DNA of 64,000 nt from Linum tenue (Eukaryota > Streptophyta > Magnoliopsida > Malpighiales > Linaceae). The stretch spans positions 23,933,007 through 23,997,006 of the forward strand of contig CAMGYJ010000011.1 in the NCBI GenBank assembly GCA_946122785.1, given 5' to 3'. The translations under genes and the position numbers were made by a program. Of this stretch, positions 1 through 11,500 are shown piece by piece. Each line of letters starts with the position of its first letter. Position 1 is the stretch's first letter. Below the pieces are notes generated by a model that ran no database searches, had not been told where the DNA came from, and was given only the letters and a program-made list of their open reading frames with translations.

Positions 1-1315
1 AATTGGAGGTGATATACTGTGAACCTGAAACTTTTAAGGTGAACTGATAAAACTGTTCTAAGAACTTCATCATTCTTCTAGCACTATCCCAATCACAGCT
101 ATAAGGTACTCCACTCTTCATTTCAAGTTCATTTTGAAATTGCTTGTCTGACATTCGATAAAGATTAAAAGCATGCTCATGCTTTACAGCAGATTGCAAC
201 ATCAAAAAGGTTGAATTCCATCTCGTTGGAACGTCAAGACACAGCCCACTCTTGCTCGTATTATCAAGAGCAACAAAATTATTAAACTTCTGAATTCTTG
301 CAGGTGAATGCCTAACAAATCTCACCGCCTCTCTGATTCTTGTTACAGCCACAGATATCTCAGATAATCCATCCATCACAACAAGATTCATTATATGAGC
401 CACACACCTAACGTGAAGAAATTTGCCATCACACATGCCAATCTTTCTATCATCAAATATGCTTTTCAATTCTTCTATTGCAGTATCGTTCGAACTAGCG
501 TTGTCAACAGTGATTGTGAAAATCTTATCTATCCCCCATTCATCCAAACAAGACATAACTGCACTTGCAATATCCACCCCCTTATGACTAAAGATTTGGC
601 GAAAACCAATTATCCTTTTCCTTAATATCCAATTTCTATCAATAAAATGAGCTGTCACACACATGAAGTTCAATTGTTTGTTTGAAGTCCATGAATCTAT
701 AGTTAAACAAACTCTACCTTCACAGTTGCTAAAGACATCCTTCAACTTTTGTTTCAACTCAAGATAAAAATCCCAACAATCCCTAGTCACTGTTCTTCTA
801 GAGGGTATAGAAAATCTAGGACAAGCAAGTGACATAAAGTATTTGAAACCCAAGTATTCAACAAATCTGAAAGGCAATTCATCCACAACGATCATATAAG
901 TCAATCCTTTCCTTATAGCTGCTTGATCAAACTTCCAACTGCCTAACATAGATTCATCCCCCTCACCTAGTTCAGCTCTAAGAGTATTCAATAGTTGTTG
1001 AGCAGTACCTTTTCCATCACCGCACGGTTTACTCATATGATGGCGGAGTGCACTAGTTCCATTGTTACGTGATTTAGATGCATAAGTCTTCCCGCATTTG
1101 ATGCATGATGACTTAAATAAACCGTCCTTCTTATACCTTCTGAATTGGACCCAAACTTTTGATGTAAGCCTCCTCCCTTTTGGCATTGGTGAATTAATGT
1201 GAGTCGAAGCTGAACCAGTATGATCACTAGCAGCCACCTTGCTCGTACTTGCATCCATTTCGACTTCCATCTCTTCCCCACTTGAGGAATCCATTCCAAT
1301 ATCATCACACTCAGC
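1..1315 (-). CDS. hAT transposase (RICESLEEPER/DAYSLEEPER-like), partial exon
   Basis: Reading the minus strand from 1315 gives one open frame of about 438 codons to the window edge. In order it holds an acidic N-terminus; a BED zinc finger with CIKCGK and, further on, ALRHHMSKPC (Cx2C...Hx4C, about 1045-1110); then the RNase H-like transposase core with the plant hAT signatures LTIDSWTS, VDNASSND, HVRCVAHIMNLVV and PTRWNSTFLML. The exon starts after a TTTTAG acceptor at 1316-1317 and is in phase with the upstream exon at 2467-2607. The first in-frame Met in this exon is at 1294. The C-terminal dimerisation domain would lie beyond position 1. Domesticated relatives exist (DAYSLEEPER), but the nearby terminal repeat says this is a mobile copy. 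Confidence 0.85.
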
Positions 1316-2401
1316 CTAAAACAATAAAAGAGCAAATGAGAACAAGAAGATGGCAATATAATCTTATCTATATATATATATATGTTTGTCTGTGCAGAAA
1401 TAAAATAACGAAACTGCAAAAGCAGACTTGTCCAAAGCATACTGGGTTGGCTTAAAAATCAAACTCAATTTCGTGTCATTAACTAGTTAGATGAACTCTA
1501 CACCTGCTTTGAAGAAAGGGATAAATAAGATGGCTGATGGAGGGATTTCAAACGTGTCATCAATCACCCATTAATCCATTTCAAAGATTAGCTGGGGTTA
1601 ACTACAGGCTATATCCATCACCCACCATTACGTTATAACTAACAACTCTTACAATGCTAGAGGTTTGTTTTCAAAAAGAAGCAATTGAAAGGAGCAGAAG
1701 ACAGTATAGGAACTAGGACAAAATGCAGTTAGAGTCTTATTTCAAAACCTAAAAAAGGTTTCCCTTTTGATCAAAGTGATGAAAATTTACTAATCAGTTA
1801 GGAACTAAAGGTAACAGAAAGGATTCAAGGAGCTAGAGATCCATCAGCAGTGTGATAACTGCGTACCAAGACAGACAAAAAGAAGAAACAAATGAAAACA
1901 GGACAAAAGCAAATCGCGGTGAATTGCATCATTAAATAAGAGGGACAACTACACTACACATCGGGAGGGCTATAAAACAGCAGCACCCACCATGCTGCAG
2001 AATGCAGCCAGCGAATACTAATGCTTAATCATAGAACATAAATTCACTATGGAATAAGGGTACCAGTCAAGCTATCTGTTCCTAATTGTTACTTGACCTC
2101 CGAAGTCCGGACTCTACTATAACTGAGGGTAAATTCTTGCTTAACTAATCAACCAAAAGTTATCAGCAAATAACCACCCATCCTTCTTCGTTATCTGCAG
2201 AATCAGGCTAAAAAACAATGGCTTAATGTTTAATCTGACCTTGTCATCAATGTCTGTGAAGTTTCTCACGTAGGTAAACAATGTGACTGGAAAGAGTACT
2301 ACCAAAGGGGAAATTTCATGAAACGGGGTAAGAACTCATTGCTTCAAAGCGGCATTATTATCGAATAAGAATGCATTCATTCATTCTAACAAATGTTGTT
2401 G

Positions 2402-2447
<46 letters not shown>

Positions 2448-2466
2448 AGCAGTACGTCCTTCTCAC
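1316..2466 (-). other. Probable intron of the hAT transposase
   Basis: Noncoding stretch between two in-phase exon candidates. On the minus strand it starts GTGAGA and ends TTTTAG. It includes the (GA)n tract near the donor. No other coding signal is visible. The intron is inferred from splice motifs and phase only. Confidence 0.5.
2407..2446. repeat. (AG)n microsatellite
   Basis: About 20 uninterrupted AG units, lying just inside the putative transposase intron close to its donor site. Confidence 0.95.
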
Positions 2467-2607
2467 CTCACTAACACTAAGCACATTGCTGCTGGGTATC
2501 GGTGCTCGAGCTCGTTTTCCCTGTGAGCCTTTAGATTTCATCTTTCCAATAACAGTATCTTCTGTTTCCCTATTGCTTGATATCGAATTCACAGATTCAT
2601 TACAGCC
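2467..2607 (-). CDS. Probable upstream exon of the hAT transposase
   Basis: A 141-nt (47-codon) open stretch bounded on the minus strand by an AG acceptor (CTTGTAG) and a GTGAGA donor. It is phase 0 on both sides and so in frame with the transposase exon at 1315. It encodes a Ser/Asn/Glu-rich segment followed by the basic run KSKGSQGKRARAPIPSS, which looks like a nuclear localisation signal. The first in-frame Met precedes KSKGSQ, so translation could begin there. No further upstream exon was identified with confidence. Confidence 0.45.
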
Positions 2608-3550
2608 CTACAAGCATATGAAAGAAAACGGTTAGAATATTGTGACAGGTAAAACTATAAACATAATTACATATTATGATCTAAAAGCAAATCCCATCTA
2701 ACCCTCCCCAGGATATTTGTTGATACAGTCCAGAAATTGGGGAAGCAGCTACTACTCCTAAACATATATATGCAGTCCAGAAATTGGGGAAGTAGCTACA
2801 GTCCAGAAATTGTTGATACCATCGGAAACCAACTAAACAAGCGCCCTTAAAACTAAAATCCCTAATCCCGAAAGAATATTGGAGCCGAGTTTCTGGGTAT
2901 CAAGCAGGGATCATCATCATCATCAAGTAGTAAGAGCAACTGAGCAAGATTGCTTTTCCTAAGCTGACGCATCTGTAGTTTAACATGTTCGTGGGAGGAT
3001 AGGGATGGGTATTCATGATTGAGTCCCATCAGAAACTGAGTGTTCTCCCCAATCACCACCAACCAATCCGTCGCCGAAGAGATCCGACGGGATAAAGAAG
3101 CATGTCTCGCCGTCGCCGGTAAGAAATTTGATGCTCCGGCTGCCTACCTTGCTCGAGCAGGCCTCTCCGTCGCCGTGCTGGAGATTTCGGGTACGGTAAC
3201 AACAACCCTAGATCCACAATATGAAGGATATGAAGAGGGAGGGTGAGGGTACCCAGAACGACGGTGTGAGCTGGATGCGGAGGCCGGCGGAGGTGCGAAT
3301 CTGGATTTTAGGTCAGGGGAAGCGTCGTCGGCGTCGATCTATGAAGCTCGGGATCTCTCGTCTCTTGGTGTTGTGCAACGTCGAGAGGAACAGAAAAATC
3401 GCTAGGTATGGATGAGGAAGAAGAATCGCCGCCGGGTATAGTGCGGATCTGGCGGCCGACGGGGACTGGATGGGGAAGAAGAATCACCGCCGGGAGGATA
3501 GTGGTTTGCGGTGAGGAAGAAAATCTCTGCAAAGCTATCGTGTGTTGGTG
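2608..3550 (-). other. hAT 5' leader, no confident coding
   Basis: Leader of the hAT element. It contains a short direct repeat (CAGTCCAGAAATTG three times, 2735-2815) and a GC-richer block (3060-3540) with CGCCGTCGCCGG-like runs, as in plant 5' untranslated regions. Short open frames exist on both strands but none resembles a known domain. Confidence 0.5.
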
Positions 3551-3741
3551 GTGGACGACATTCACTAAGAATTAGCGGTTTGCGGTTTTGAACCGTAACC
3601 GTGTGGTTTCGGTCAATCCAAACCACGAACCACTAATAACTAAATGGTTAGTCCGTAAACGAAACCGATAGTTAACGGTACGGTTTGGATTGACCGTTGG
3701 AGCGGTTAGGAGTGGTTTGGTCAAACCAATGCCCACCCCTA
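3551..3741 (-). repeat. hAT terminal and subterminal repeats
   Basis: The terminal repeat is TAGGGGTGGGCATTGG read inward on the minus strand, followed by many copies of GGTTTGG, CGGTT and AACCGTA in both orientations. The first 16 bases are the same as the terminus of the non-autonomous element starting at 41109. Confidence 0.8.
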
Positions 3742-3913
3742 GGGGAGGGTAAGGCTGATTGCTGGAAGGTGTTTAAGAAGGGGGTTGTTGACGAGTATCC
3801 GATGGGAGAGTGCATACATTGTCATACTCAAACCAAAGCTCATCCTTCCAAAATGGGACCACTGCAATGAATAACCACTGCATACGAGTATTCAGAATAT
3901 AAAAAAATCAAAA

Positions 3914-4190
3914 CCAAAATAAAAATTTATAAACAAACTCAAGGAATGAAAAAAAACATACCAAAACAAAGTACACACTCTGATCATCGTCGCCGTTAGA
4001 GAAGCTCGGACTGCAGACGACAAGTCCTTTCTCGCTTTTTTCCACCTCCACCAAAATAAAAATATATAAACAAACTCGAGGAATGAAAAAAAATACCAAA
4101 ACAAATTGCACCCTCTGATCATCGTCGCCGTTAGAGAAGCTCGGACTGCAGACGACAAGTCCTTTCTCCCTTTCTTCCACCTCCACCAAA
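3914..4190. repeat. Tandem duplication, ~136-bp unit
   Basis: Two near-identical copies, 3914-4050 and 4051-4185, each starting CCAAAATAAAAAT and containing TGATCATCGTCGCCG and GACGACAAGTCC. The third copy starts at 4186 and breaks off, and a much diverged partial copy (TTCGGACTGGCGGCGAGAGG) lies at about 4315-4420. Minus-strand open frames here repeat with the unit and have no recognisable domain. Confidence 0.85.
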
Positions 4191-4456
4191 ATAAAAATTA
4201 AACATATCATAACTCTTAAAATCCCTAAACATAGAATCAATTCACCCAAAAAAATTCTTGCGGAATTTCATATACGACTGGTACCTTATTCACGAATGAA
4301 TGCTTGCTCTCACCGGTGTATTTTCCTTGTCGTCACCGGCAAACAAGTTCGGACTGGCGGCGAGAGGTCCTTTCCCCCTTACTTCCACTTTCACTTCCAC
4401 CTCCACCAAAATCAAAAAACATATTGCGGTGGCCTGGTGAACGGAGATAAAGGACA

Positions 4457-4660
4457 CAACGCTGGCTCCAGTTGACTTCAGCAATGGCTTGGTGAACATA
4501 GGTGGTTTAGGATTGCATGCAGCATCATTGGTGTATTGTGCATAGTGACGGTGGTGGGACTGGGAGAGCAATTCTGATGGCGAGACTCAGTGTTGGCTCC
4601 GGTTGACTTTAGTTGTGGCCTGGTGAACAGAGGTGGTTTAGCCTTGCATGTATCGGCACT
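4457..4660. repeat. Diverged tandem duplication, ~130-bp period
   Basis: Two copies of a segment containing GGCTTGGTGAACATAGGTGG (4460-4527) and GGCCTGGTGAACAGAGGTGG (4590-4657), about 85 percent alike by eye. The period is close to that of the array just upstream, so the two may belong to one expanded block. Confidence 0.7.
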
Positions 4661-5821
4661 AATGTGCTGAGCACAGCGACGACGGCGAGAGCGCAACGCC
4701 GATGGCTAGACGACGATGGAGATGGATAAAAATGTGACTCGTCACGACAGTGGCAGGCAGAGATGAGGGACACACATTTTTGGGGTTTTCTCCGGGAAAT
4801 ACTTGGCTGCAACCTAGGTAGCAGCCAGCTCCTGCTACCCCTCCGCGTGTTATCTCCTCATTGGTCATTTTCTTTTGTTTTCTTTCACCGTCAAAAAGCT
4901 TTAGAAGTTAGAACCCATTTAATATTCTTATTAAAGGGTAATGCTATTGATCCATGATGATTCATTTACTTAATTATGAATAATTTATTTTTACATCCTA
5001 TGTAAAGTAGTTTGTAAGCAAATGTGGTTCTTCTGTGCCGTGATAGATATGCAGTCTGAAGAAACAACATTATTATCTACGTATGGATGGGGACCAAATG
5101 TGTGGGAATTGGGATAGATTTGTTAGAGAACATTCAGGTTTGTCCCGATGACCTGCTCCCTTTACTTATCCATTATTTCATAAATCAATCGGTACCAATA
5201 ATTCAAATGGTTAGAAAAAGTTAGTTATAAATTTTATACCACTTTCTAACATGTCACCTCAAACAAAAGTCGGGAGAATGTTAATTATGGATCTTATACC
5301 ATTATCTAACACGGTGACACCAACGAAAGCTAACTCACGAGCTAAGTTTACATAGACTCGCCATATATTATACTTTAATCAAGGGTTAATGTTGGAGGTC
5401 ATGAAAATTCGAACACAACCACTTGACCAAACTAATTCTGATATCATATCATAAACCAGTTGATCTCACTAACTCGAATTATTAAAAAAAATTAATTATA
5501 AATGTTATATCACTATCTAACACACTAATTTGTCAAAATTTTGTTTCTTTATTGGGTGGACTTGGGTGATTATGTTCAGCGCTGCGGGACTCTTACATCT
5601 TACTAGCTACTAGCATTAACCTTTAAAAATGAAAATTAAACGAAAATTCAAATGGGTTCTCAAGCTTTCGGACAGTGAAAAAAAAATAAAATAAAAAATG
5701 CGCCAATGGGGAGATAACGTGTGGACGGGTAGCAGGGGCGGGCTGCTCCCTAGGACTAGGTTGCCGCTAAGTATTACCCGTTTTCTCCATCTTCTTCATC
5801 TGATAGAGGGGAGAGAGAATG

Positions 5822-5823
<2 letters not shown>
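4661..5823. other. Intergenic, no gene seen
   Basis: AT-rich intergenic DNA. It contains dispersed-repeat pieces also found at 8398-8470 (GCAGAGATGAGGGAC and TCATCTGATAGAGGGGAGAG) and several repeats of the type ATCTTATACCACTTTCTAAC (5220-5530). No open frame with a recognisable domain. Confidence 0.6.

Positions 5824-5856
<33 letters not shown>
5824..5856. repeat. (TA)n microsatellite flanking an element
   Basis: An uninterrupted TA run ending exactly where the inverted-repeat element at 5857 begins. A second TA run (6262-6285) separates that element from the next one at 6286. Confidence 0.95.
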
Positions 5857-5858
<2 letters not shown>

Positions 5859-6261
5859 TGCCTTCTACTGTACCCCGAGTGAAATCCGGGGTACCGCATA
5901 CCTTGAGTATGAAAACGATATCTAGACCTCGAATTAGCAGGATTTTTCGGTCTGATACTATACCCTAACCCTTAATGAGTGAACCCTAGGTCCTAATTAT
6001 CTAAATCATAATCTATAAACCCTAAGATGGTGCATTCCTTTTTGTGCCTATATTTGGATGAATCATAACCATCGATTATTGTTTCTAATTCAATTGATCA
6101 TGGAGTATAAGATTGGGAGAATTAAGACCTAGATTTTGATCTTTAAGGGCTAGAGTATAGTATCATGTCCGAAAGATCGGTCAATTCAAGGTCTAGATAG
6201 TGTTTTCATACTCAAGGTATGCAATACCCTGGATTTTACCCAGGGTACCATAGAACTCACC
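5857..6261. mobile_element. TIR MITE in (TA)n, subfamily A
   Basis: A 405-bp element whose two ends are inverted copies of about 90 bp. Left reads GGTGCCTTCTACTGTACCCC; the right end read inward is GGTGAGTTCTATGGTACCCT. Both continue into GCATACCTTGAGTATGAAAAC. It contains no coding sequence. It is flanked on both sides by TA microsatellite, so the target duplication cannot be told from the microsatellite. Rice 'micron' elements share this habit of sitting in (TA)n, but a family relation is not claimed. A degenerate relative lies at 16037-16497. Confidence 0.85.
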
Positions 6262-6285
6262 ATATATATATATATATATATATAT

Positions 6286-7786
6286 GGTGATGTCTTCGGT
6301 GCACCCACTTTTTTGGGTGCACTAAATGCACTCACTCTTCTGTTTAATCTTATCCATTGATTGCATCTAACGGTTATGATAATTTGATGAATTTATAATT
6401 AATTATTAACTATATTATATTTATTAAAAGAATTTAAACATATTAATAATTGCATTAGACCCCAAACCCTCTTCTTCCCCGATTCTTTCTCCCTCTTCCA
6501 CCGTCGATTAATTCCAGTTGCCTGGCATCGTCGTCCTCCACCACTAATCCATCCCAGCGCACCAATCCAGCCGTCGCCGCCCTGCAGAGAACAACTCTTC
6601 GTCAAATGTAGGTTCTCCCGTCACTCGGCGATTCGTCTTGGGTTTCTGATTGCTCCACTCGAATTCTGAAAAAGGAAATACCTTCTACAACAGAACGATC
6701 TCTCCAAACCTTCTCCCTTAAGCCCGCAACAAATCCAATTGCTACTCTGTTTCCGGTAAACTTTCAGCAGGGGAATCACTCCATCGCCGTCGCACTTTGG
6801 CTAGCTGTCCGACTCAGCTTCTTGCTACACGAACTCGTTGTTGGCGTTAGAGTTCATAGAAATTGGAATTAAGAATTTGTTTATTGGCTTAGCTGGATTA
6901 AATGAGACCAAGAGCTTCAATGGCTTTGTAAAACGCACGGGCTTAACTGTTAAGCCAGAGGTCGGTTACCAAATTTAAGAAACCCATAAACCATTTTTTC
7001 AGTGCATACTAGTAAGGTTGACAAATCAAGCACTCTTGCTTTAAAATTTGTTTCAGGTTACATGGGTAGGCCTTTAGTTCAATTTCTTGTCGATCGCGAT
7101 CCGTTTGCGGCAATCCAATTCTTTATCATGCTTTCTCTTCATCTGTGGTCCCCGTCTCCAATGGCCACTCTGTACCTCCGACAGCAGCACAATTCCATAA
7201 CGCAACGGACAAATCCATTTCAATTTAATCTTCTGTTGTTTGTCCAAGGTGTATAAATCAATTTAGGTAAGGTTTCATGATTCTTTTCGGTCATTCCGAT
7301 AGGATGTTGCTCTGCATTCTTCGACTTGTCGTCTCAACTCCCGCCATTCCCGTCGGCGCCGGCCACTTTGGAGCTTCGCTCCTCGTCCAGTTCATCAATC
7401 AACAAGCAGACTTCAATTATGTATAAGGGATTATTGGATCGGTGACACGGCGCGGAAGTAATCTAACTGCGACATCGAGTTGATGTTGGAGGAACAATTT
7501 CATCGACGGCCCAATTCCTCTTATGGGAAGAACGGAGAGATTATGCGGCATATAAAAAAATGACAAAATTTATTTGTCTTTTATTTTCTCTCGGTTGAAT
7601 TAGGGACCTCAGATGCAATTATAAATAAGCGTATTATTTTAATAAATAGAATTACTTTGTTTATTTTTGATTAATTATTTATTTGTCAAATTATTTTCAA
7701 CCGTTAGATATATTGGAGGGTCAAGATTAAACAAAAAAGTGGGTGCGTTCAGTGCACCCAAAAAAGTGGGTGCACCGAAGTGGCCA

Positions 7787-7788
<2 letters not shown>
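6286..7788. mobile_element. 1.5-kb TIR element in (TA)n, subfamily B
   Basis: A 1,503-bp element with inverted ends of about 100 bp: left GGTGATGTCTTCGGTGCACC, right read inward GGTGGCCACTTCGGTGCACC. Both continue ACTTTTTTGGGTGCACT. It is flanked by TA microsatellites on both sides. The interior (6440-7560) is higher in GC than the ends and holds CT-rich leader-like and codon-like stretches (for example the open frame at 7002-7256). These look like captured host DNA, but no gene could be named. No transposase was seen, so it needs help in trans. The 405-bp element at 54344 is a short relative. Confidence 0.8.

Positions 7789-7836
<48 letters not shown>
7789..7836. repeat. (TA)n microsatellite
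   Basis: A TA run of about 24 units directly abutting the right end of the subfamily B element. Confidence 0.95.
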
Positions 7837-7838
<2 letters not shown>

Positions 7839-7980
7839 CTGTTGAAAAGTAAAGGGATAGAGAAGAAACCAACTGCTCAAGTAGCTAATATTTACGAAAT
7901 GTCTCTCTTGATAAATTAATAAAAAGTATTATTAGTGATTTAACTGACTCCATCCCCCATCCTTCATTTGCTCGTGTCTC

Positions 7981-8447
7981 ACACTCTCTTCCTCTCTCTT
8001 GCTTTTTTCCCTTCTTCATAAATCTTCACTCTCTCTAACTAACGGAAAATAAGAAATTCACATAGAAAAGGAAAGAGACCATGTACAAGATCATTTGACT
8101 CATTAATTATTAAAATTCCATATTGATGTGACTCTAACAAACAATGATTTCGTTGAAGCATGAAGAGAGGAGGGATACAATGTTGCTTTTTTGGGGTTTT
8201 CTAAATCTCCTTTACAGTCTCTTCCTCTCTCTTGCTTTTTTCCTTCTTCATAAATCTCCTCCTCTCTCTCTCTAACAACGGAAAATAAGAAATTCATAGA
8301 GAAAAAGAAAGAAACCATGTACAAGATGATATGACTCATTAATTAATAAAAATCTATATTGATGTGATTTTAAAAAATAGTGATTTTGTTGCACCAAGCA
8401 GAGATGAGGGACCCAATATTGCTTTTTTGGGGGTTTTCTCCATCCTT
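7981..8447. repeat. Tandem copies of a dispersed repeat, ~233-bp period
   Basis: Two copies offset by 233 bp, each with CCTCTCTCTTGCTTTTTTCC, AACGGAAAATAAGAAATTCA, CCATGTACAAGATNAT and TTGACTCATTAATTA-like words. A third copy (15776-16010) continues the series on the far side of the LINE, showing that the LINE landed in this repeat block. No coding capacity. Confidence 0.8.
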
Positions 8448-8564
8448 TTCATCTGATAGAGGGGAGAGAGAATAAGAAAATAGATTTGTTGGCTGAAAAG
8501 GAAAGAGATATAGAAGGAACCAGCCGCTAAAATGACTAATATTTACGAAATGATTCTCTTTGTT

Positions 8565-11500
8565 TTGTTTTTTTTTTTATTTTTGACAAAATATAATCTT
8601 TATATTGATCCAAAAGAAGAAGATACACCCTGGAAATCAGCCAGGTCTGAAAATCAAAGAAACGACTCATGGTCGGGTACAGAGAAAGGGCTTTCCTAGC
8701 CACCAGATGGGCTACCCTATTGCTACGCCGACCTATGAACCGAATACTAAGCCCCGAATGGATATGAAAATACTGTACAATCTCCTCAAGAACAGCACCC
8801 ATTCGACTATCACTATGGTCACCTGTATTAATCTTGTCAATGATAACTTTGGCATCCCCCTCAAACCTAATATCCGTGAACCCTAACCCCAGACACCAAG
8901 CTACAGCCTCCCTGAGCGCAAGGAGCTCTACCAACAGGGGGTTGTCTATGCCAGGAAACTGAAAACTTCTGACCATATTGACCCCCCATTAGGGTTGAAC
9001 AGAACCACCCCCCTGCAGAATGAGAACAACTCCTCGTGGCACCGTCCCAGAGACAGACCATCCGAGGAGGATCCGTAGGGAGTTGCTGTCCAAGCTCAGT
9101 CTGGGGGCATGCATGCCGCGATCTCTGGGCAGTCTCACCCATTCCTCATATTGCTGGACAAACTGGCGCATCAGCACTGGGATCCCGAATTGTTTGCCTT
9201 CAAAGATCACCCAATTCCGAGATCGCCAAATCCTCCAGAGAATAGCTACCAGCGCCATAAACATCGAGGGTTGATTAATCAGAGCCAAGAGCCTCTTAAG
9301 AAACAGCGGAAAAGTTTGACGAGGCAACCCCTCCCCCAGATACTCCAGGCTCGAGTAATCCCATAAGGCCCGCGCTACGGGACAGTAAAGAAAGAGGTGT
9401 TCCATCGTTTCAGAGCTATCCCAGCACACCGGGCAACGGGGATTTACCTGGACCTTACGATCGATGAGGGCTTCAGTAGTAGGTAATACTCGAGAAAGGA
9501 TCTGCCAAACAAACACCTTCAGCTTAGGAGGGATATCCGCCTCCCATAGTCGAATCCAACTTTTTTTATCCATCGAGCTCACAGTCGATTTCCACCCTCC
9601 CCTCCTTTTGTCAAGCGTGACAGCCAGGTGATACACTGACTTGACCGTAAACACCCCATCTACTGTAGCATGCCAGATAAGTTTACCGTCAACATTCCGC
9701 CGTGGAAGGGGGATAGCTTTGATGGCTCTACAAGTTGGAGGATCAAACCAAAGGTTAAGTTTGTCATCACACCAACTGCCCTCCCCCAGCCGAATAAGCT
9801 CCGCTACAGTCGGACCATCCCCCTCAGGTAACACCAACGGGTTATACTGTATGGGATCCAGTTGCAACTGAGGAATCCAATTTGAATAAAGCATCGAGGC
9901 CGACTGACCATTCCCAATTTGCCAGTGCAAACCCCTTTCCAACAGTTGACGCCCAAAAAGGATGCTCTGCCAACCCCAAGAAGGCCGAGAGCGGGCCGTA
10001 GCATGAAGAAAAGTCCCAGTCGGGAAGTACTTCCCTTTGTAGACTTGGGCAAGAAGGGAATGCGGGTTCATCAAAATATGCCAGCCGATCTTGGCTAAGA
10101 GAGCCTGATTAAATTGCTCAAAACGGCGAAACCCCATTCCTCCCTCATGCTTACTCCTGCACATATTTCGCCAGGACACCCAGCGAATCTTCAAATGATC
10201 CTCCGTTACCCCCCACCAAAACCTGGCCACATGCTTATCCAAAGTACGACACAGAGACACCGGAAGTTTAAAGCAGGACATCACATGAAATGGCAACGCC
10301 AGAGCAATGGACTTGATCAAAGTTTCTTTTGCTGCCCAAGATAAAGTCCGTTGCTTCCAGCCCTTTAGGCGTTCTAATAACTTTTCCTCCAAATACCGGA
10401 AAGTAGCCATCTTGGACCGTGCAAAGAGGGTGGGCAAACCCAAATACTTATCATGAACCCCCACCGCCCCGACCCCCAAAACCGCCGCCAGGAATTCTTG
10501 ATCAGGCAGAGTAATGTTCTTGCTAAAGCAAATTGCCGATTTCTCCAAATTCACCTGCTGGCCGCTCAATTCCTCGTATTCATTTAATACCACAATTAGA
10601 TTCTCACATTCTTGGAGGGTCCCCCTTAGAAACAGATAAGAATCATCGGCAAAAAATAAATGAGAAATTCGGGGAGCCCGCGGAGCCACTTTCACACCCT
10701 GAAGTCTCTTTTCCTCAATCGCCTTGCGAAGGAGAGCCGTGAACCCCTCTGTGCAAATCACAAATAAAAGCGGGGACAAAGGGTCTCCTTGGCGTAGCCC
10801 TCGGGAGGGTGTGAAGTACCCTGCGGGGGAGCCATTCATAAGCACAGAGAAAGAAGACGACCGAAGGCACTCATGAATCCATCCTTGCCAGACAGAGTTA
10901 AAGCCCATTTTGTTCAAAACCGCAAGCAGGAAGGGCCATTCGACTCTATCATAGGCCTTTTCCATGTCAACCTTCAAAGCCATGAACCCTTTCTTACCTC
11001 GCGTTTTGATCTTCAAATAATGCATTAACTCGTGACCAAGGAGGATATTATCGATGATCTGTCGGTCACGGATGAAGGCATTTTGACCTTCCGATATGAT
11101 AAACGGAAGGATCTTAGCCAGCCTTTCAGACATGATTTTGGTTATAATTTTATAAACAATTTGGCACAGACTGATGGGCCGCAACTGCCTTATGCTCTCC
11201 ACATTATCCACTTTAGGGATCAAGGTAAGCCAAGTATGATTAAAACTTCTGAGCATCCGACTAGTAGTGAAGAAGGAACAGACCGCCTCAGTCACTGAAT
11301 CACCCACAATGTCCCAGTAGGCCATAAAAAATTTACCCGTAAATCCGTCCGATCCCGGAGCTTTCTTTAAGCCCATAGAAAACACTGTTTTTCCGAACCT
11401 CACTGGGTGGACCTCAGATGTCAAGGTCGCATTCATGGCTGGAGTAACACTGGGAAGAATAGGCAGAGAATCTACCCTGGCGGCCATATTAGGGATATGA

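Larger units (their letters stand above)
1..3741 (-). mobile_element. hAT-superfamily DNA transposon, 5' part
   Basis: Cut-and-paste transposon read on the minus strand; its 3' part lies outside the window. The right boundary is set by a hAT-type terminus reading TAGGGGTGGGCATTGG on the minus strand (3726-3741), followed by a candidate 8-bp target duplication GGGGAGGG (3742-3749) that cannot be paired because the other end is off-window. Inside lie a transposase exon (1-1315), a probable upstream exon (2467-2607) and about 1.1 kb of 5' leader. The 190 bp next to the terminus is full of short repeats of the type GGTTTGG and AACCGT, the subterminal repeats to which hAT transposases typically bind. 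No stop codon was seen in the transposase, so it may be young or still active. Confidence 0.85.

Noticed and set aside
1033..1440. 135-codon minus-strand frame over the hAT exon start
   Set aside because: It is out of frame with the transposase; the true frame shows the BED finger and transposase motifs.
2407..2446. CRISPR-like or origin-like regular repeats anywhere in the window
   Set aside because: All regular repeats seen are microsatellites, minisatellites or coding repeats; this is plant nuclear DNA and no spacer-repeat pattern exists.
2386..2635. Frames reading Glu-Arg or Leu-Ser runs
   Set aside because: Translation of the (AG)n microsatellite. Only the part with splice borders (2467-2607) is kept as a possible exon.
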